A stretch of 11,624 bases of DNA, from assembly GCA_029549845.1 (NCBI GenBank), contig JAKPIL010000167.1:1-11624 (forward strand), given 5' to 3'. The stretch is from a bacterium. Lineage in GTDB: Bacteria > Patescibacteriota > Saccharimonadia > Saccharimonadales > UBA4665. Made by a program: the position numbers and the translations under genes. The notes under the pieces are model-generated. The model worked only from the letters and a program-made list of their open reading frames with translations, made no database searches and was not told the DNA's origin. Within the stretch, counting starts at the first letter, position 1, and each line of letters starts with the position of its first letter. This document shows positions 5,930 through 11,624 of the stretch, piece after piece.

Positions 5930-5991
5930 AGTATCATTACCTGGTAGTTTAATGTAAACAATTTACATTAGCAAGTGGCTGGGTGTATACT
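5930..5991. promoter_or_regulatory. Divergent promoters sharing a palindromic operator (likely Fur-family box)
   Basis: A perfect palindrome at 5950-5970 has arms TAATGTAAA and TTTACATTA around CAA. The right arm contains TTTACA (5962-5967), a good -35, with TATACT (5986-5991) 18 bp further on as the -10 for the regulator gene. Read on the minus strand, the left arm gives another TTTACA (5958-5953) with GATACT (5935-5930) 17 bp on for the rhodanese. A dimer bound at the centre would block both promoters. Palindrome length and A/T-rich arms suit a Fur-family protein, and the adjacent gene encodes one, so autoregulation is the simple reading. The minus-strand -10 is weaker and very close to the ribosome site. 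Confidence 0.7.
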
Positions 5992-5999
5992 GTAACCAG

Positions 6000-6479
6000 A
6001 TGAACCCTACAGAGGCAAAAATGCAATCCCAGGTGAGACAAAGCAAATACTACACGGCTATTGTGTCAGAACTGCAGACGCTCGGGCACGCGACAAACAC
6101 TCAGCTACTCGCTGCGCTTCAGCGGTCATACCCAACTCTCAGCGCCACCACTGTACACCGGGCGACCGCCAGGCTCGCACAGCGCGGCGATATCGCTACG
6201 GCCCCGCCAGACAGCTCCGGCGCAATGCGTTACGACACCCACACAACCCCACACGACCATTTCCAGTGCGCTCAGTGCGGCAAACTGCGCGATATCGATA
6301 TTGTCGACCACATTCGGCCCTTTCTAGAAGCTGCCACAGACGGCTGCATACCAACGGGGCGTCTCACTATTAGCGGTTCTTGTACAACATGTAAAGTAAA
6401 GGAGGGAAGTCATGAAAAAAATAGGTATATTTGCCGGGCTCATCGTCCTGGCAATCGGAGGAGCCTTGCTCCTAAGTAA
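6000..6479 (+). CDS. Fur-family metal- or peroxide-responsive transcription regulator
   Basis: Up to 159 residues. The N-terminal winged helix includes LSATTVHRATARLAQRG (residues 48-64), the recognition-helix region. The dimerisation/metal domain has HDHFQCAQCGKLRDID: H85, H87, and C90-x-x-C93, with a second CxxC at C128/C131, the usual structural-zinc pairs. Whether it senses iron, zinc, manganese or peroxide cannot be told. Two starts are possible. ATG 6000 lies eight bases after the TATACT -10 (leaderless); ATG 6021, which has AGAGG five bases upstream, gives 152 residues. I think 6021 is at least as likely. The frame runs on past C131 for 28 residues and overlaps the next gene by 68 bp, an unusual tail. 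It probably represses the divergent rhodanese and itself. Confidence 0.88.
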   Translation: MNPTEAKMQSQVRQSKYYTAIVSELQTLGHATNTQLLAALQRSYPTLSATTVHRATARLAQRGDIATAPPDSSGAMRYDTHTTPHDHFQCAQCGKLRDIDIVDHIRPFLEAATDGCIPTGRLTISGSCTTCKVKEGSHEKNRYICRAHRPGNRRSLAPK

Positions 6480-6825
6480 GCCGGCCAGCTCACCGACCGT
6501 AAACGAGCAGCCCGCCGCCAAGCTCAGTTTTACCACCATCACAAACGAGGTAGCGAAAAACAGCGCTGTACTACTCGATGTACGCACCGCCGAAGAATAC
6601 GCAAGTGGTCATTTTGCTGGGGCCGTCAATCTTGACGTCGAGGACATCCGGGCCGGCAAACTGCCAGATTCAGCCAAAACTCAGCCATTGTATCTATATT
6701 GCAGAAGCGGTAACCGCTCGGCCCAAGCAACCGAACTACTCAAAACAGCTGGATACACAACTATCACCGACCTAGGTGGACTCGATGATGTCAAGTCCAT
6801 CGGTGGCACGCTGGTGACCCGCTAG
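6412..6825 (+). CDS. Membrane-anchored extracytoplasmic rhodanese
   Basis: 137 residues. One N-terminal hydrophobic segment (residues 4-22, after MKK) acts as an uncleaved anchor or signal. A short Ser/Pro-rich linker is followed by a complete rhodanese domain, with LLDVRTAEEYASGHFAGAVN (54-73) and the active-site loop YCRSGNRS, with C97 as catalytic cysteine. The domain should face outside the membrane. The ATG has a near-perfect AAAGGAGG (6398-6405) six bases upstream and lies within the last part of the regulator gene, so it is probably co-transcribed with it. The next gene starts with a DUF2892 membrane domain; E. coli YgaP is a fusion of rhodanese and that domain, so here the two halves appear to be encoded side by side. 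Confidence 0.88.
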   Translation: MKKIGIFAGLIVLAIGGALLLSKPASSPTVNEQPAAKLSFTTITNEVAKNSAVLLDVRTAEEYASGHFAGAVNLDVEDIRAGKLPDSAKTQPLYLYCRSGNRSAQATELLKTAGYTTITDLGGLDDVKSIGGTLVTR

Positions 6826-6849
6826 CTTATAGCACTGCAATATTAGTTA

Positions 6850-6869
6850 CGTTGTACGTTTGTACTACG
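6850..6869. promoter_or_regulatory. Imperfect palindrome before the DUF2892-DUF2202 gene
   Basis: CGTTGTAC (6850-6857) and GTACTACG (6862-6869) are inverted repeats with one mismatch around GTTT, directly before AAGGA. It may be an operator or a small RNA hairpin that tunes translation of the downstream gene. It does not resemble the palindrome at 5950-5970. Evidence is the symmetry alone. Confidence 0.25.
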
Positions 6870-6882
6870 AAAGGAAAATAGC

Positions 6883-7713
6883 ATGAAGTTTATCTCATTT
6901 ATGGCAAGTCAACACGGCAGGCTACTACGGGGGAGCGTGGGGCTTGTCCTCACCATTGCGGCCATACTATGGCTCCATGGCAGCGGCCAGGTAGTCGCGC
7001 TAGTCATCGGCGGTGTGCTGCTCGGCGTCGCTATTTTTGACCTGTGTTTGCTGGCGCCCCTATTTGGCAAGCCGCTTTCTGGCGGCAGCATATGCAAGCG
7101 CCCCAGCCACACTGCATTGAGTGTTCTTTTGAGTGTGGCCGCACTTCTCGTGGTGACCGGCGCGGTACTGGCCAGGCCGACCGACACGATAACACAAGCA
7201 ACCAATACGACGACAGTAGACCAAAAGACTGCCGTCGCAACCCCACCCAGCGGAACCTCTGCCGAAGCGGTTGCCTCGAACAAACAAACCCAAGAAGCGC
7301 AGCTACTCTACCTCATTGAAGAGGAGAAGCTCGCCCATGATGTTTACACGGTTATGCATGAACAGTACGGCGCTAAGGTGTTTGGTAATATCCTCAGCAG
7401 TGAACAAAAACATCAAGAAGAGGTTTTGACCCTGTTACAGGCGAGAGGCCTCGCCGACCCACGCAGCAGTGAACTCGGTATATTCAATAACGCCGAGCTG
7501 CAAGCACTGTACGACCAGCTCATCGCCCAGGGCAAGCAAAGTGCTGAGGAAGCATACAAAGTTGGTGTCGCCATAGAGGAAAAAGACATCGCCGATATAA
7601 CAACACAGCTCGCCACGGCTACCGACTCTGATATTGTTACCACGCTTGAACGGCTACGCACTGGCTCTGAAAACCATCTCCGCGCCTTCAACCGCCAGCT
7701 TTCTCGCTACTAG
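6883..7713 (+). CDS. DUF2892 membrane domain fused to ferritin-like DUF2202 domain
   Basis: 276 residues. Residues 1-73 resemble the DUF2892/YgaP-type membrane domain: an RLLRGSVGLVL start, two helices and an ending like the usual GxCPLY...G (here DLCLLAPLFGKPL). A third helix at about 78-97 is followed by a Thr-rich linker. From about 138 the DUF2202 domain begins (LLYLIEEEKLAHDVYTVMHE). Possible di-metal ligands lie on four helices: E147/E148 with H152; E174-x-x-H177; E232/E233; and E263 with H265. This suggests a membrane-tethered, ferritin-like metal-binding or oxidant-handling protein, function unproven. AAGGA lies before the ATG. It lies between the rhodanese and the NRAMP-like transporter, which supports a metal/sulfur role. 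I do not know of a standard name for the fusion. Confidence 0.8.
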   Translation: MKFISFMASQHGRLLRGSVGLVLTIAAILWLHGSGQVVALVIGGVLLGVAIFDLCLLAPLFGKPLSGGSICKRPSHTALSVLLSVAALLVVTGAVLARPTDTITQATNTTTVDQKTAVATPPSGTSAEAVASNKQTQEAQLLYLIEEEKLAHDVYTVMHEQYGAKVFGNILSSEQKHQEEVLTLLQARGLADPRSSELGIFNNAELQALYDQLIAQGKQSAEEAYKVGVAIEEKDIADITTQLATATDSDIVTTLERLRTGSENHLRAFNRQLSRY

Positions 7714-7727
7714 GCTTAAGCACATTC

Positions 7728-7736
7728 TGTTACAAT
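7728..7736 (+). promoter_or_regulatory. Candidate extended -10 promoter for the NRAMP-like gene
   Basis: TG-T-TACAAT fits an extended -10 element (hexamer at 7731-7736). Transcription would start near 7743, giving a leader of about 20 bases without a visible Shine-Dalgarno. No clear -35 is seen. The gene could also be read from upstream. Confidence 0.35.
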
Positions 7737-7763
7737 ACGGTCAAAGCGCTTACGCTTACAGCT

Positions 7764-9155
7764 ATGACTAATTCACCAAAACGGTTTGATTCCGACAAAC
7801 TCCTCGAGAAAAGTATGGAGATGCCGGCCGTCATGCTCGATAAAACTCTCGAAGCAGGCACAAAAGTCGTCCAGGCGGTGCCAAACAATAAGAGCGTGCG
7901 CATGGCCCGCGACTACTGGAACGACCTCGGGCCGGGGCTCACGACTGGCGCCAGCGACGACGACCCTTCTGGCATCGCCACCTATAGCCAGGCTGGCGCC
8001 CAGCATGGTTTTGGGTTCCTGTGGCTCAGCCTGTGGACATTCCCGCTTATGAGCATGGTCCAGGAAATGTGCGCCCGTATAGGCATGGTGACAGGCAGGG
8101 GACTGGCGGGCAACATTCGCATTCATTTTTCACGGCGTATGCTTCGTTTTGCAACGCTCCTGCTTTTTGCGGCCAATGCATTCAACATCGGTGCTGACCT
8201 AGGTGCTATGGCGAAAGCCGTACAGCTCCTAAGGCCTAGTTTTTCGTTTGGCTGGCTCGTGGTTGGATTCGCCGTACTGAGTCTGCTGCTGCAAGTACTG
8301 ATGCCTTACGCGAAATACGCGAGGTATCTCAAGTGGCTGGCGCTTGTCCTGCTGAGTTATATTGTTTCGGCAATACTTGCCAAAATCAACTGGGGTGAAG
8401 CGCTTAAAAACATGCTTGTGCCGAACTTGTCATTCAATAAAGACAGTTTACTGCTTATCTGCGCCATTCTGGGCACGACCATTTCGCCGTATTTGTTCTT
8501 TTGGCAAACGAGTCAAGAGGTCGAGGAAGAGATCCTCGAAGGTAAAACGACTCTGCGCGAACGCCGCGGGGCAACTGCGCCCGAACAAATCAAAAAAATG
8601 CGCGTCGATGTGTGGACTGGCATGTTCCTGAGCAACCTCGTGATGTTTTTCATCATAGCCGTCTGTGGCTGGGTGTTGTTCCCGCACGGTATCACCAATA
8701 TAACCAGCGCCGCCCAGGCCGCCGAAGCCCTCCGACCATTTGCGGGCGATGCTACCTACTACTTATTTGCAATCGGCATCATCGGCACGGGCATGCTGGC
8801 CATCCCGGTGCTCGCGGGCTCGTCCAGCTATGCTGTGTCCGAAAGTTTGCGGTGGAAGGGGAGCCTGCACAGCCCCCTCAAGCAAGCCCATGCATTTTAC
8901 GGCGTTATCATTATATCGATGCTCGTGGGGCTGGGCCTTAACTTTATAGGACTCGACCCCATAAAAGCACTCATCTACTCCGCGGCTGCCAATGGTATAG
9001 TTGCGCCGTTTGTATTGTTTTTCATCGTCAAACTCTCCAGCAATAAGCGCGTCATGGGTCACTGGGTCAATCACCGGGCAGTTACTGCCATTGGGTGGGC
9101 AACGACACTCCTCATGGCCGTCGCCGGCCTCGCCGCGGCGTGGAGCATGTTCTAG
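7764..9155 (+). CDS. NRAMP-related divalent metal transporter with non-canonical metal site
   Basis: 463 residues with about 11 hydrophobic segments. The first transmembrane region reads GPGLTTGASDDDPSGIATYSQ (57-76): the classic DPGN motif of NRAMP proteins is DPSG here, preceded by two extra aspartates (D65-D67). In the sixth helix the usual MPH motif is replaced by ISPY (I240-Y243), so the metal-coordinating Met is Ser and the His is Tyr. The cytoplasmic segment after it (QEVEEEILEGKTTLRERRG) is acidic then basic. I recognise this as a distinct, widespread NRAMP-like subfamily whose substrate I cannot state; Mg2+-carrying NRAMP relatives (NRMT) also lack the canonical residues. A 55-residue soluble N-terminal extension precedes the first helix. 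No good ribosome site is seen. It follows the ferritin-like gene by 50 bp. Confidence 0.85.
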   Translation: MTNSPKRFDSDKLLEKSMEMPAVMLDKTLEAGTKVVQAVPNNKSVRMARDYWNDLGPGLTTGASDDDPSGIATYSQAGAQHGFGFLWLSLWTFPLMSMVQEMCARIGMVTGRGLAGNIRIHFSRRMLRFATLLLFAANAFNIGADLGAMAKAVQLLRPSFSFGWLVVGFAVLSLLLQVLMPYAKYARYLKWLALVLLSYIVSAILAKINWGEALKNMLVPNLSFNKDSLLLICAILGTTISPYLFFWQTSQEVEEEILEGKTTLRERRGATAPEQIKKMRVDVWTGMFLSNLVMFFIIAVCGWVLFPHGITNITSAAQAAEALRPFAGDATYYLFAIGIIGTGMLAIPVLAGSSSYAVSESLRWKGSLHSPLKQAHAFYGVIIISMLVGLGLNFIGLDPIKALIYSAAANGIVAPFVLFFIVKLSSNKRVMGHWVNHRAVTAIGWATTLLMAVAGLAAAWSMF

Positions 9156-9208
9156 GGAGTAGATAGTGGATGTTGGATGGTAGATGGTGGGAAGTACAAG
9201 GTTATAGG
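9156..9208 (+). repeat. 53-bp leading motif of composite repeat, copy 2
   Basis: Gap-free match to 5070-5122, starting at the first base after the NRAMP-like gene stop. The differences are concentrated in six bases around 9191-9196. As in copy 1 it precedes the structured-RNA core by only a few bases. Confidence 0.8.
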
Positions 9209-9218
9209 CCAGAAGAAT

Positions 9219-9547
9219 GAGTGCGGCCGCAGGCCGCTTATAGTCCGTCGCGTTAGCGACATACTTAGTGGTGGCCATGCGGAAGCTCCTGGCTCATGGT
9301 GTTGTCGGGATTGACAACTTCCGTCAGGCGGCACGAGTTGTCTGACGATGGGTAGTATTGCCACCGGCAATACTACCCTGAGGAGTTCTCGTGCCGGTTG
9401 TCAAAACGAGCAACAGCTGACCAAGAGGCTGGAGCTCTGGCCTGGTTCTCAAGTCCAGGACCTTTTGGCAGCAAAAGGTCCTGGTTGCCGTGCGGGGGCG
9501 AAACCCCGCACTCTTGGCTGGCAGTCCGAGAACTGCCATGTGGAAAT
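9219..9547 (+). ncRNA. Candidate structured RNA, copy 2 (family not recognised)
   Basis: About 329 nt, collinear with copy 1. Helices: GCGGCC/GGCCGC near the 5' end (9224-9237); GTCGC-GTTA-GCGAC (9247-9260); TTGACAAC (9311-9318) with GTTGTCAA (9397-9404); GGCACGAG (9330-9337) with CTCGTGCC (9388-9395); a 13-pair hairpin 9350-9362/9366-9378 with loop ACC; the 11-pair hairpin 9457-9482; TGCGGGG/CCCCGCA (9491-9510); and GGCAGT/ACTGCC (9520-9535). An outer helix GTTG+TCG (9301-9307) with CGA+CAAC (9407-9414) has one bulged G. Compared with copy 1 the middle helices keep pairing although both strands changed. The core starts right after AATGA. Unpaired blocks such as CCATGCGGAAGCTCCTGGCT and AGTCCGAGAA are conserved. 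It lies between convergent genes. Confidence 0.7.
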
Positions 9548-9595
9548 GAGGTTAAAGATAAAGGACGGGGGAGATGACAGCGGTAAGGTTGCGGG

Positions 9596-9660
9596 GAGAT
9601 CTTTCGACTTCGCTCAGGATGACAGTGGGAGAGATCTCTCCGCTGCGGTCGAGATGACAG
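9596..9660 (+). repeat. Pair of REP-like hairpin units, copy 2
   Basis: Same two units as at 5511-5610, but closer together: GGAGATCTTTCGACTTCGCT...GGATGACAGTGGG, then GATCTCTCCGCTGCGGTCGA...GATGACAG. The spacer of about 35 bases between the units in copy 1 is reduced to a few bases here. A further GGAGATGACAGCGG at about 9570-9583 looks like a remnant of a third unit. It lies at the 3' end of the minus-strand permease gene. Confidence 0.7.
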
Positions 9661-9695
9661 CGAGAGACTAGCATAGTGACGAAAGGAGGAGCACT

Positions 9696-10910
9696 TTATT
9701 CGTGGCGGAGCGCTTCTATGGGGTCCATGCGTGCGGCCTTGATGGCCGGAATAGCGCCAAAGAGCACCCCAATACCCAGCGATACAGCCGGCGCCGCAAA
9801 CACCACCCACCACACTACTACTGGCTGCAAACTCGTGTATATGCGTAGCGCACCTATAACGCCCAGCGCCACCACCAGACCAACCACCGCACCCATGAGG
9901 CAGAGCACGAACGCTTCGGTTACAAACTGGCGTAAAATCTGCCGGTTCGTTGCACCTATGGCCTTACGCAGCCCTATCTCGTGTATCCGCTCCGTCACGC
10001 TCACCAGCATCATATTCATAATCCCCACACCCCCAACTATGAGCGCAATGATTGCCATTCCCACCGTCATAAGCGTCAGCATGCCTAGCGTTCTATCTGA
10101 CTTCTCGAGGGAGTGCGAGCCGGGCGACATCACGGCCGTATCGTGCGTGCCACCGTGGGCGGTAGCAAATGAATGCTCCAGCGTTTTACCAAGCGCAGCC
10201 GTGTCGACACCAGATTTAGCTTGTACGAATATCTGATTTACCTGCGGGGCGGCACCCAAAAGACCCTCTGCAGTCCCGTAGGGAATAAAGGCCGCTTGGT
10301 TATAGTTCGCTTCAAGCGAGAATGGTGCAGCGACGAACGGCTTGAACACGCCGGCCACCACAAATTCCTTCCCGCGGAACATCACCTTGCGACCAAGTGG
10401 AGCGGTGTCATCAAACAAACGGTGCGCAATATCTGCACCCAGCACCACAACATTCTCGCCGTCCGCAGGGGTAAAGAACCCACCGTATTCAACCTTTTGG
10501 TTTAAAACTGTGCTTAGGTCAGATGTCGTTGCAATAACGAGCGGGTTGTCTATGGTATGGTCCCCCGACATGTTGCCCGTAATGGCGCTCACCGGTACGA
10601 CGCTCGTAACGTCTGGAGACCGTTTGGCAACTTCTATGTCGCTTGAGGCCAGTAGCGCGCTGGCTCCTCCGGGCAGCCCATTTCCTTCAAAAACATTTCC
10701 GGGCTGAATTGGCCGAACTATAAGCACTCCCTGTCCATAGCGCATAGACTGGTTGCCAATCTGCTGCTTCACGCCCTCACCTATGGCGACAATTACCACC
10801 ACCGATACGACACCTATCACAATCCCAAGCACCGTCATCAGGCTTCGCGTCCGCGAAACACGCAAACTTTGCATAGCGAGCCGGAAGTACCCCTTACGGA
10901 TATTGGTCAT
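9696..10910 (-). CDS. MacB-type ABC transporter permease
   Basis: 404 residues with the MacB/LolC fold. There is one N-terminal membrane helix (about 24-44, in SLMTVLGIVIGVVSVVVIVA), a large extracytoplasmic domain (about 50-270), then three helices (about 276-303, 333-354 and 365-390). The cytoplasmic coupling element EIGLRKAIGAT (311-321) and the C-terminal AARMDPIEALRHE are typical. With its ATPase it would form a dimeric exporter that drives extracytoplasmic conformational change, moving peptides, lipids or antimicrobials; the substrate is unknown. No adaptor (MacA-like) gene is visible in the window. The start overlaps the ATPase stop in ATGA, and AAGGA lies six bases upstream, so translation is coupled. 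The gene ends 36 bases after the second composite repeat, tail-to-tail with the NRAMP-like gene. Confidence 0.93.
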   Translation of the reverse strand: MTNIRKGYFRLAMQSLRVSRTRSLMTVLGIVIGVVSVVVIVAIGEGVKQQIGNQSMRYGQGVLIVRPIQPGNVFEGNGLPGGASALLASSDIEVAKRSPDVTSVVPVSAITGNMSGDHTIDNPLVIATTSDLSTVLNQKVEYGGFFTPADGENVVVLGADIAHRLFDDTAPLGRKVMFRGKEFVVAGVFKPFVAAPFSLEANYNQAAFIPYGTAEGLLGAAPQVNQIFVQAKSGVDTAALGKTLEHSFATAHGGTHDTAVMSPGSHSLEKSDRTLGMLTLMTVGMAIIALIVGGVGIMNMMLVSVTERIHEIGLRKAIGATNRQILRQFVTEAFVLCLMGAVVGLVVALGVIGALRIYTSLQPVVVWWVVFAAPAVSLGIGVLFGAIPAIKAARMDPIEALRHE

Positions 10911-11624
10911 GCTGCATCCTTCCGTTTAGTCCGGCGAGCTTTCTTTCGCTTCGATGCTTTTTTAGGCGCAGGTTTTTCCTTGGGCGCACCCGTTTCATTC
11001 GGCCGAACTTTCATGAGCGTAGACACGCCTGCGAGATCATCTTCTTCGGTCGTTTCTGGAATGTGATACATGACCTGGCGGGCGTAGCTACCAACCTCGC
11101 CCAGTTTTATCTGCTCATCGTGCTTGACTGCGCCATCTTGCATGTACACGACGCGGGTGGCGTACCGTGTGAGCTCAGGGTTATGCGTTACAAATATAAC
11201 AGTATTACCCGATTTGTGGATTTCACTCAGGAGCTCCATGACTAGACGCGAGCTTTCAGTGTCAAGGTTACCCGTTGGTTCGTCTGCAATGATAACTTCT
11301 GGCTGGTTTACAAGCGCACGAGCAATGGCAACGCACTGCGTTTGGCCGCCAGAGAGCTGGCGCGGGTAGTAGTAACAGCGGTCATGCAGACCCACTCGTT
11401 CAAGCATGGCACGGGCGGCGCTATTACGTTTCGAGGTGCTGAAACCTCGGTAGAGCAAGGGAAGGGCGACGTTTTCGAGGGCCGTTAGACGGCCGAGCAA
11501 GTTGTACGACTGGAAAATAAACCCAAGTTTGTCGCGCCGAATGCGCGCCCTGCGCTGAGCCGACAAACGGCTCACACGCTTCCCAGCCAGATGGTAATCA
11601 CCGTGCGTTGGGTGGTCGAGCAGA
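10907..11624 (-). CDS. ABC transporter ATPase, MacB/LolD type, 5' part beyond the window
   Basis: Partial: the frame is open to the right edge, where residues HPTHGDYHLAGKRVSRLS match the region after Walker A; Walker A itself is outside. Visible in order: the Q-loop FIFQSYNLLGRLTALENV; the signature LSGGQ (about 11342-11356) followed by TQCVAIARAL, where most relatives have QQRVAIARAL; Walker B VIIADEPTGNLD; and the H-loop VIFVTHN. It powers the permease encoded immediately downstream with a 4-bp overlap. After the core there is an extension of some 60 residues: an acidic stretch (PETTEEDD), then a very basic Lys/Arg/Ala/Pro tail (after about 10980) not found in ordinary LolD/MacB ATPases. 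A GTG at 11575 could serve as start only if the Walker A part were missing, which is unlikely. Confidence 0.92.
   Translation of the reverse strand, partial: LLDHPTHGDYHLAGKRVSRLSAQRRARIRRDKLGFIFQSYNLLGRLTALENVALPLLYRGFSTSKRNSAARAMLERVGLHDRCYYYPRQLSGGQTQCVAIARALVNQPEVIIADEPTGNLDTESSRLVMELLSEIHKSGNTVIFVTHNPELTRYATRVVYMQDGAVKHDEQIKLGEVGSYARQVMYHIPETTEEDDLAGVSTLMKVRPNETGAPKEKPAPKKASKRKKARRTKRKDAA

Noticed and set aside
9241..9260. Resemblance of TAGTCCGT in RNA copy 2 to the nexus region of Cas9 tracrRNA
   Set aside because: The match is a few bases long, is not kept in copy 1 (CATCCGT), and there is no Cas9 or CRISPR array in the window. Treated as chance.
9348..9813. Open frames of 100-146 codons across the second composite repeat
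   Set aside because: They run through hairpin stems and REP units, are not preserved in copy 1, have no recognisable domains, and one overlaps the permease gene antisense.
10907..10910. Recoded TGA (as in Gracilibacteria or Absconditabacteria)
   Set aside because: The ATPase frame ends at a TGA overlapping the permease ATG in the standard ATGA coupling, so TGA acts as a stop here, and the other genes read normally with the standard code.

Overview
The window reads as ordinary bacterial chromosome with GC a little above half by eye. TGA is used as a normal stop: the ABC ATPase ends in an ATGA overlap with the next gene. The gene set suggests an actinobacterium-like or Patescibacteria (Saccharibacteria-type) genome: a MarP-type membrane serine protease next to a VKOR, a LPG_synthase_TM-type membrane protein beside a GT-B glycosyltransferase, a very short rhodanese, several starts with little or no leader, and REP-like repeats. 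This lineage is inference only; no rRNA or other marker gene is present.

Layout from left to right. (1) An apparently intact IS1595/ISXO2-type insertion sequence (120-1011) has matching terminal inverted repeats. (2) A flippase-like multi-pass membrane protein (+) and a GT-B glycosyltransferase (-) converge and overlap at their 3' ends. (3) A MarP-like protease (+) is followed 18 bp later by a VKOR disulfide-forming enzyme. The protease carries two cysteines at the spacing I recall for the stabilising disulfide of mycobacterial MarP, so the pair makes biochemical sense. (4) The first copy of a composite repeat (5070-5610) lies tail-to-tail between VKOR and a small rhodanese. (5) A metal/sulfur/redox cluster follows: rhodanese (-), a divergent promoter built on a 21-bp palindrome, a Fur-family regulator, a membrane-anchored rhodanese, a DUF2892-DUF2202 (ferritin-like) fusion, and an NRAMP-like transporter lacking the canonical metal-binding motifs. 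(6) The second copy of the composite repeat (9156-9660) again lies between convergent genes. (7) A MacB-type ABC exporter, permease and ATPase, is on the minus strand; the ATPase runs off the right edge.

The most interesting object is the core of the composite repeat. It is about 330 nt in two diverged copies whose paired segments differ by compensatory changes in at least three nested stems, while several unpaired segments and two hairpins are nearly identical. That is the signature of a conserved structured RNA. No protein is encoded in it and I cannot assign it to a known family with confidence. In both places it is preceded by the same 53-bp motif and followed by the same pair of REP-like hairpins.

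The rhodanese/Fur/rhodanese/DUF2892-DUF2202/NRAMP block looks like one functional unit for metal and sulfane-sulfur or oxidant handling. Its regulator probably acts at the shared palindrome, where each arm supplies the -35 box of one of the two divergent promoters.
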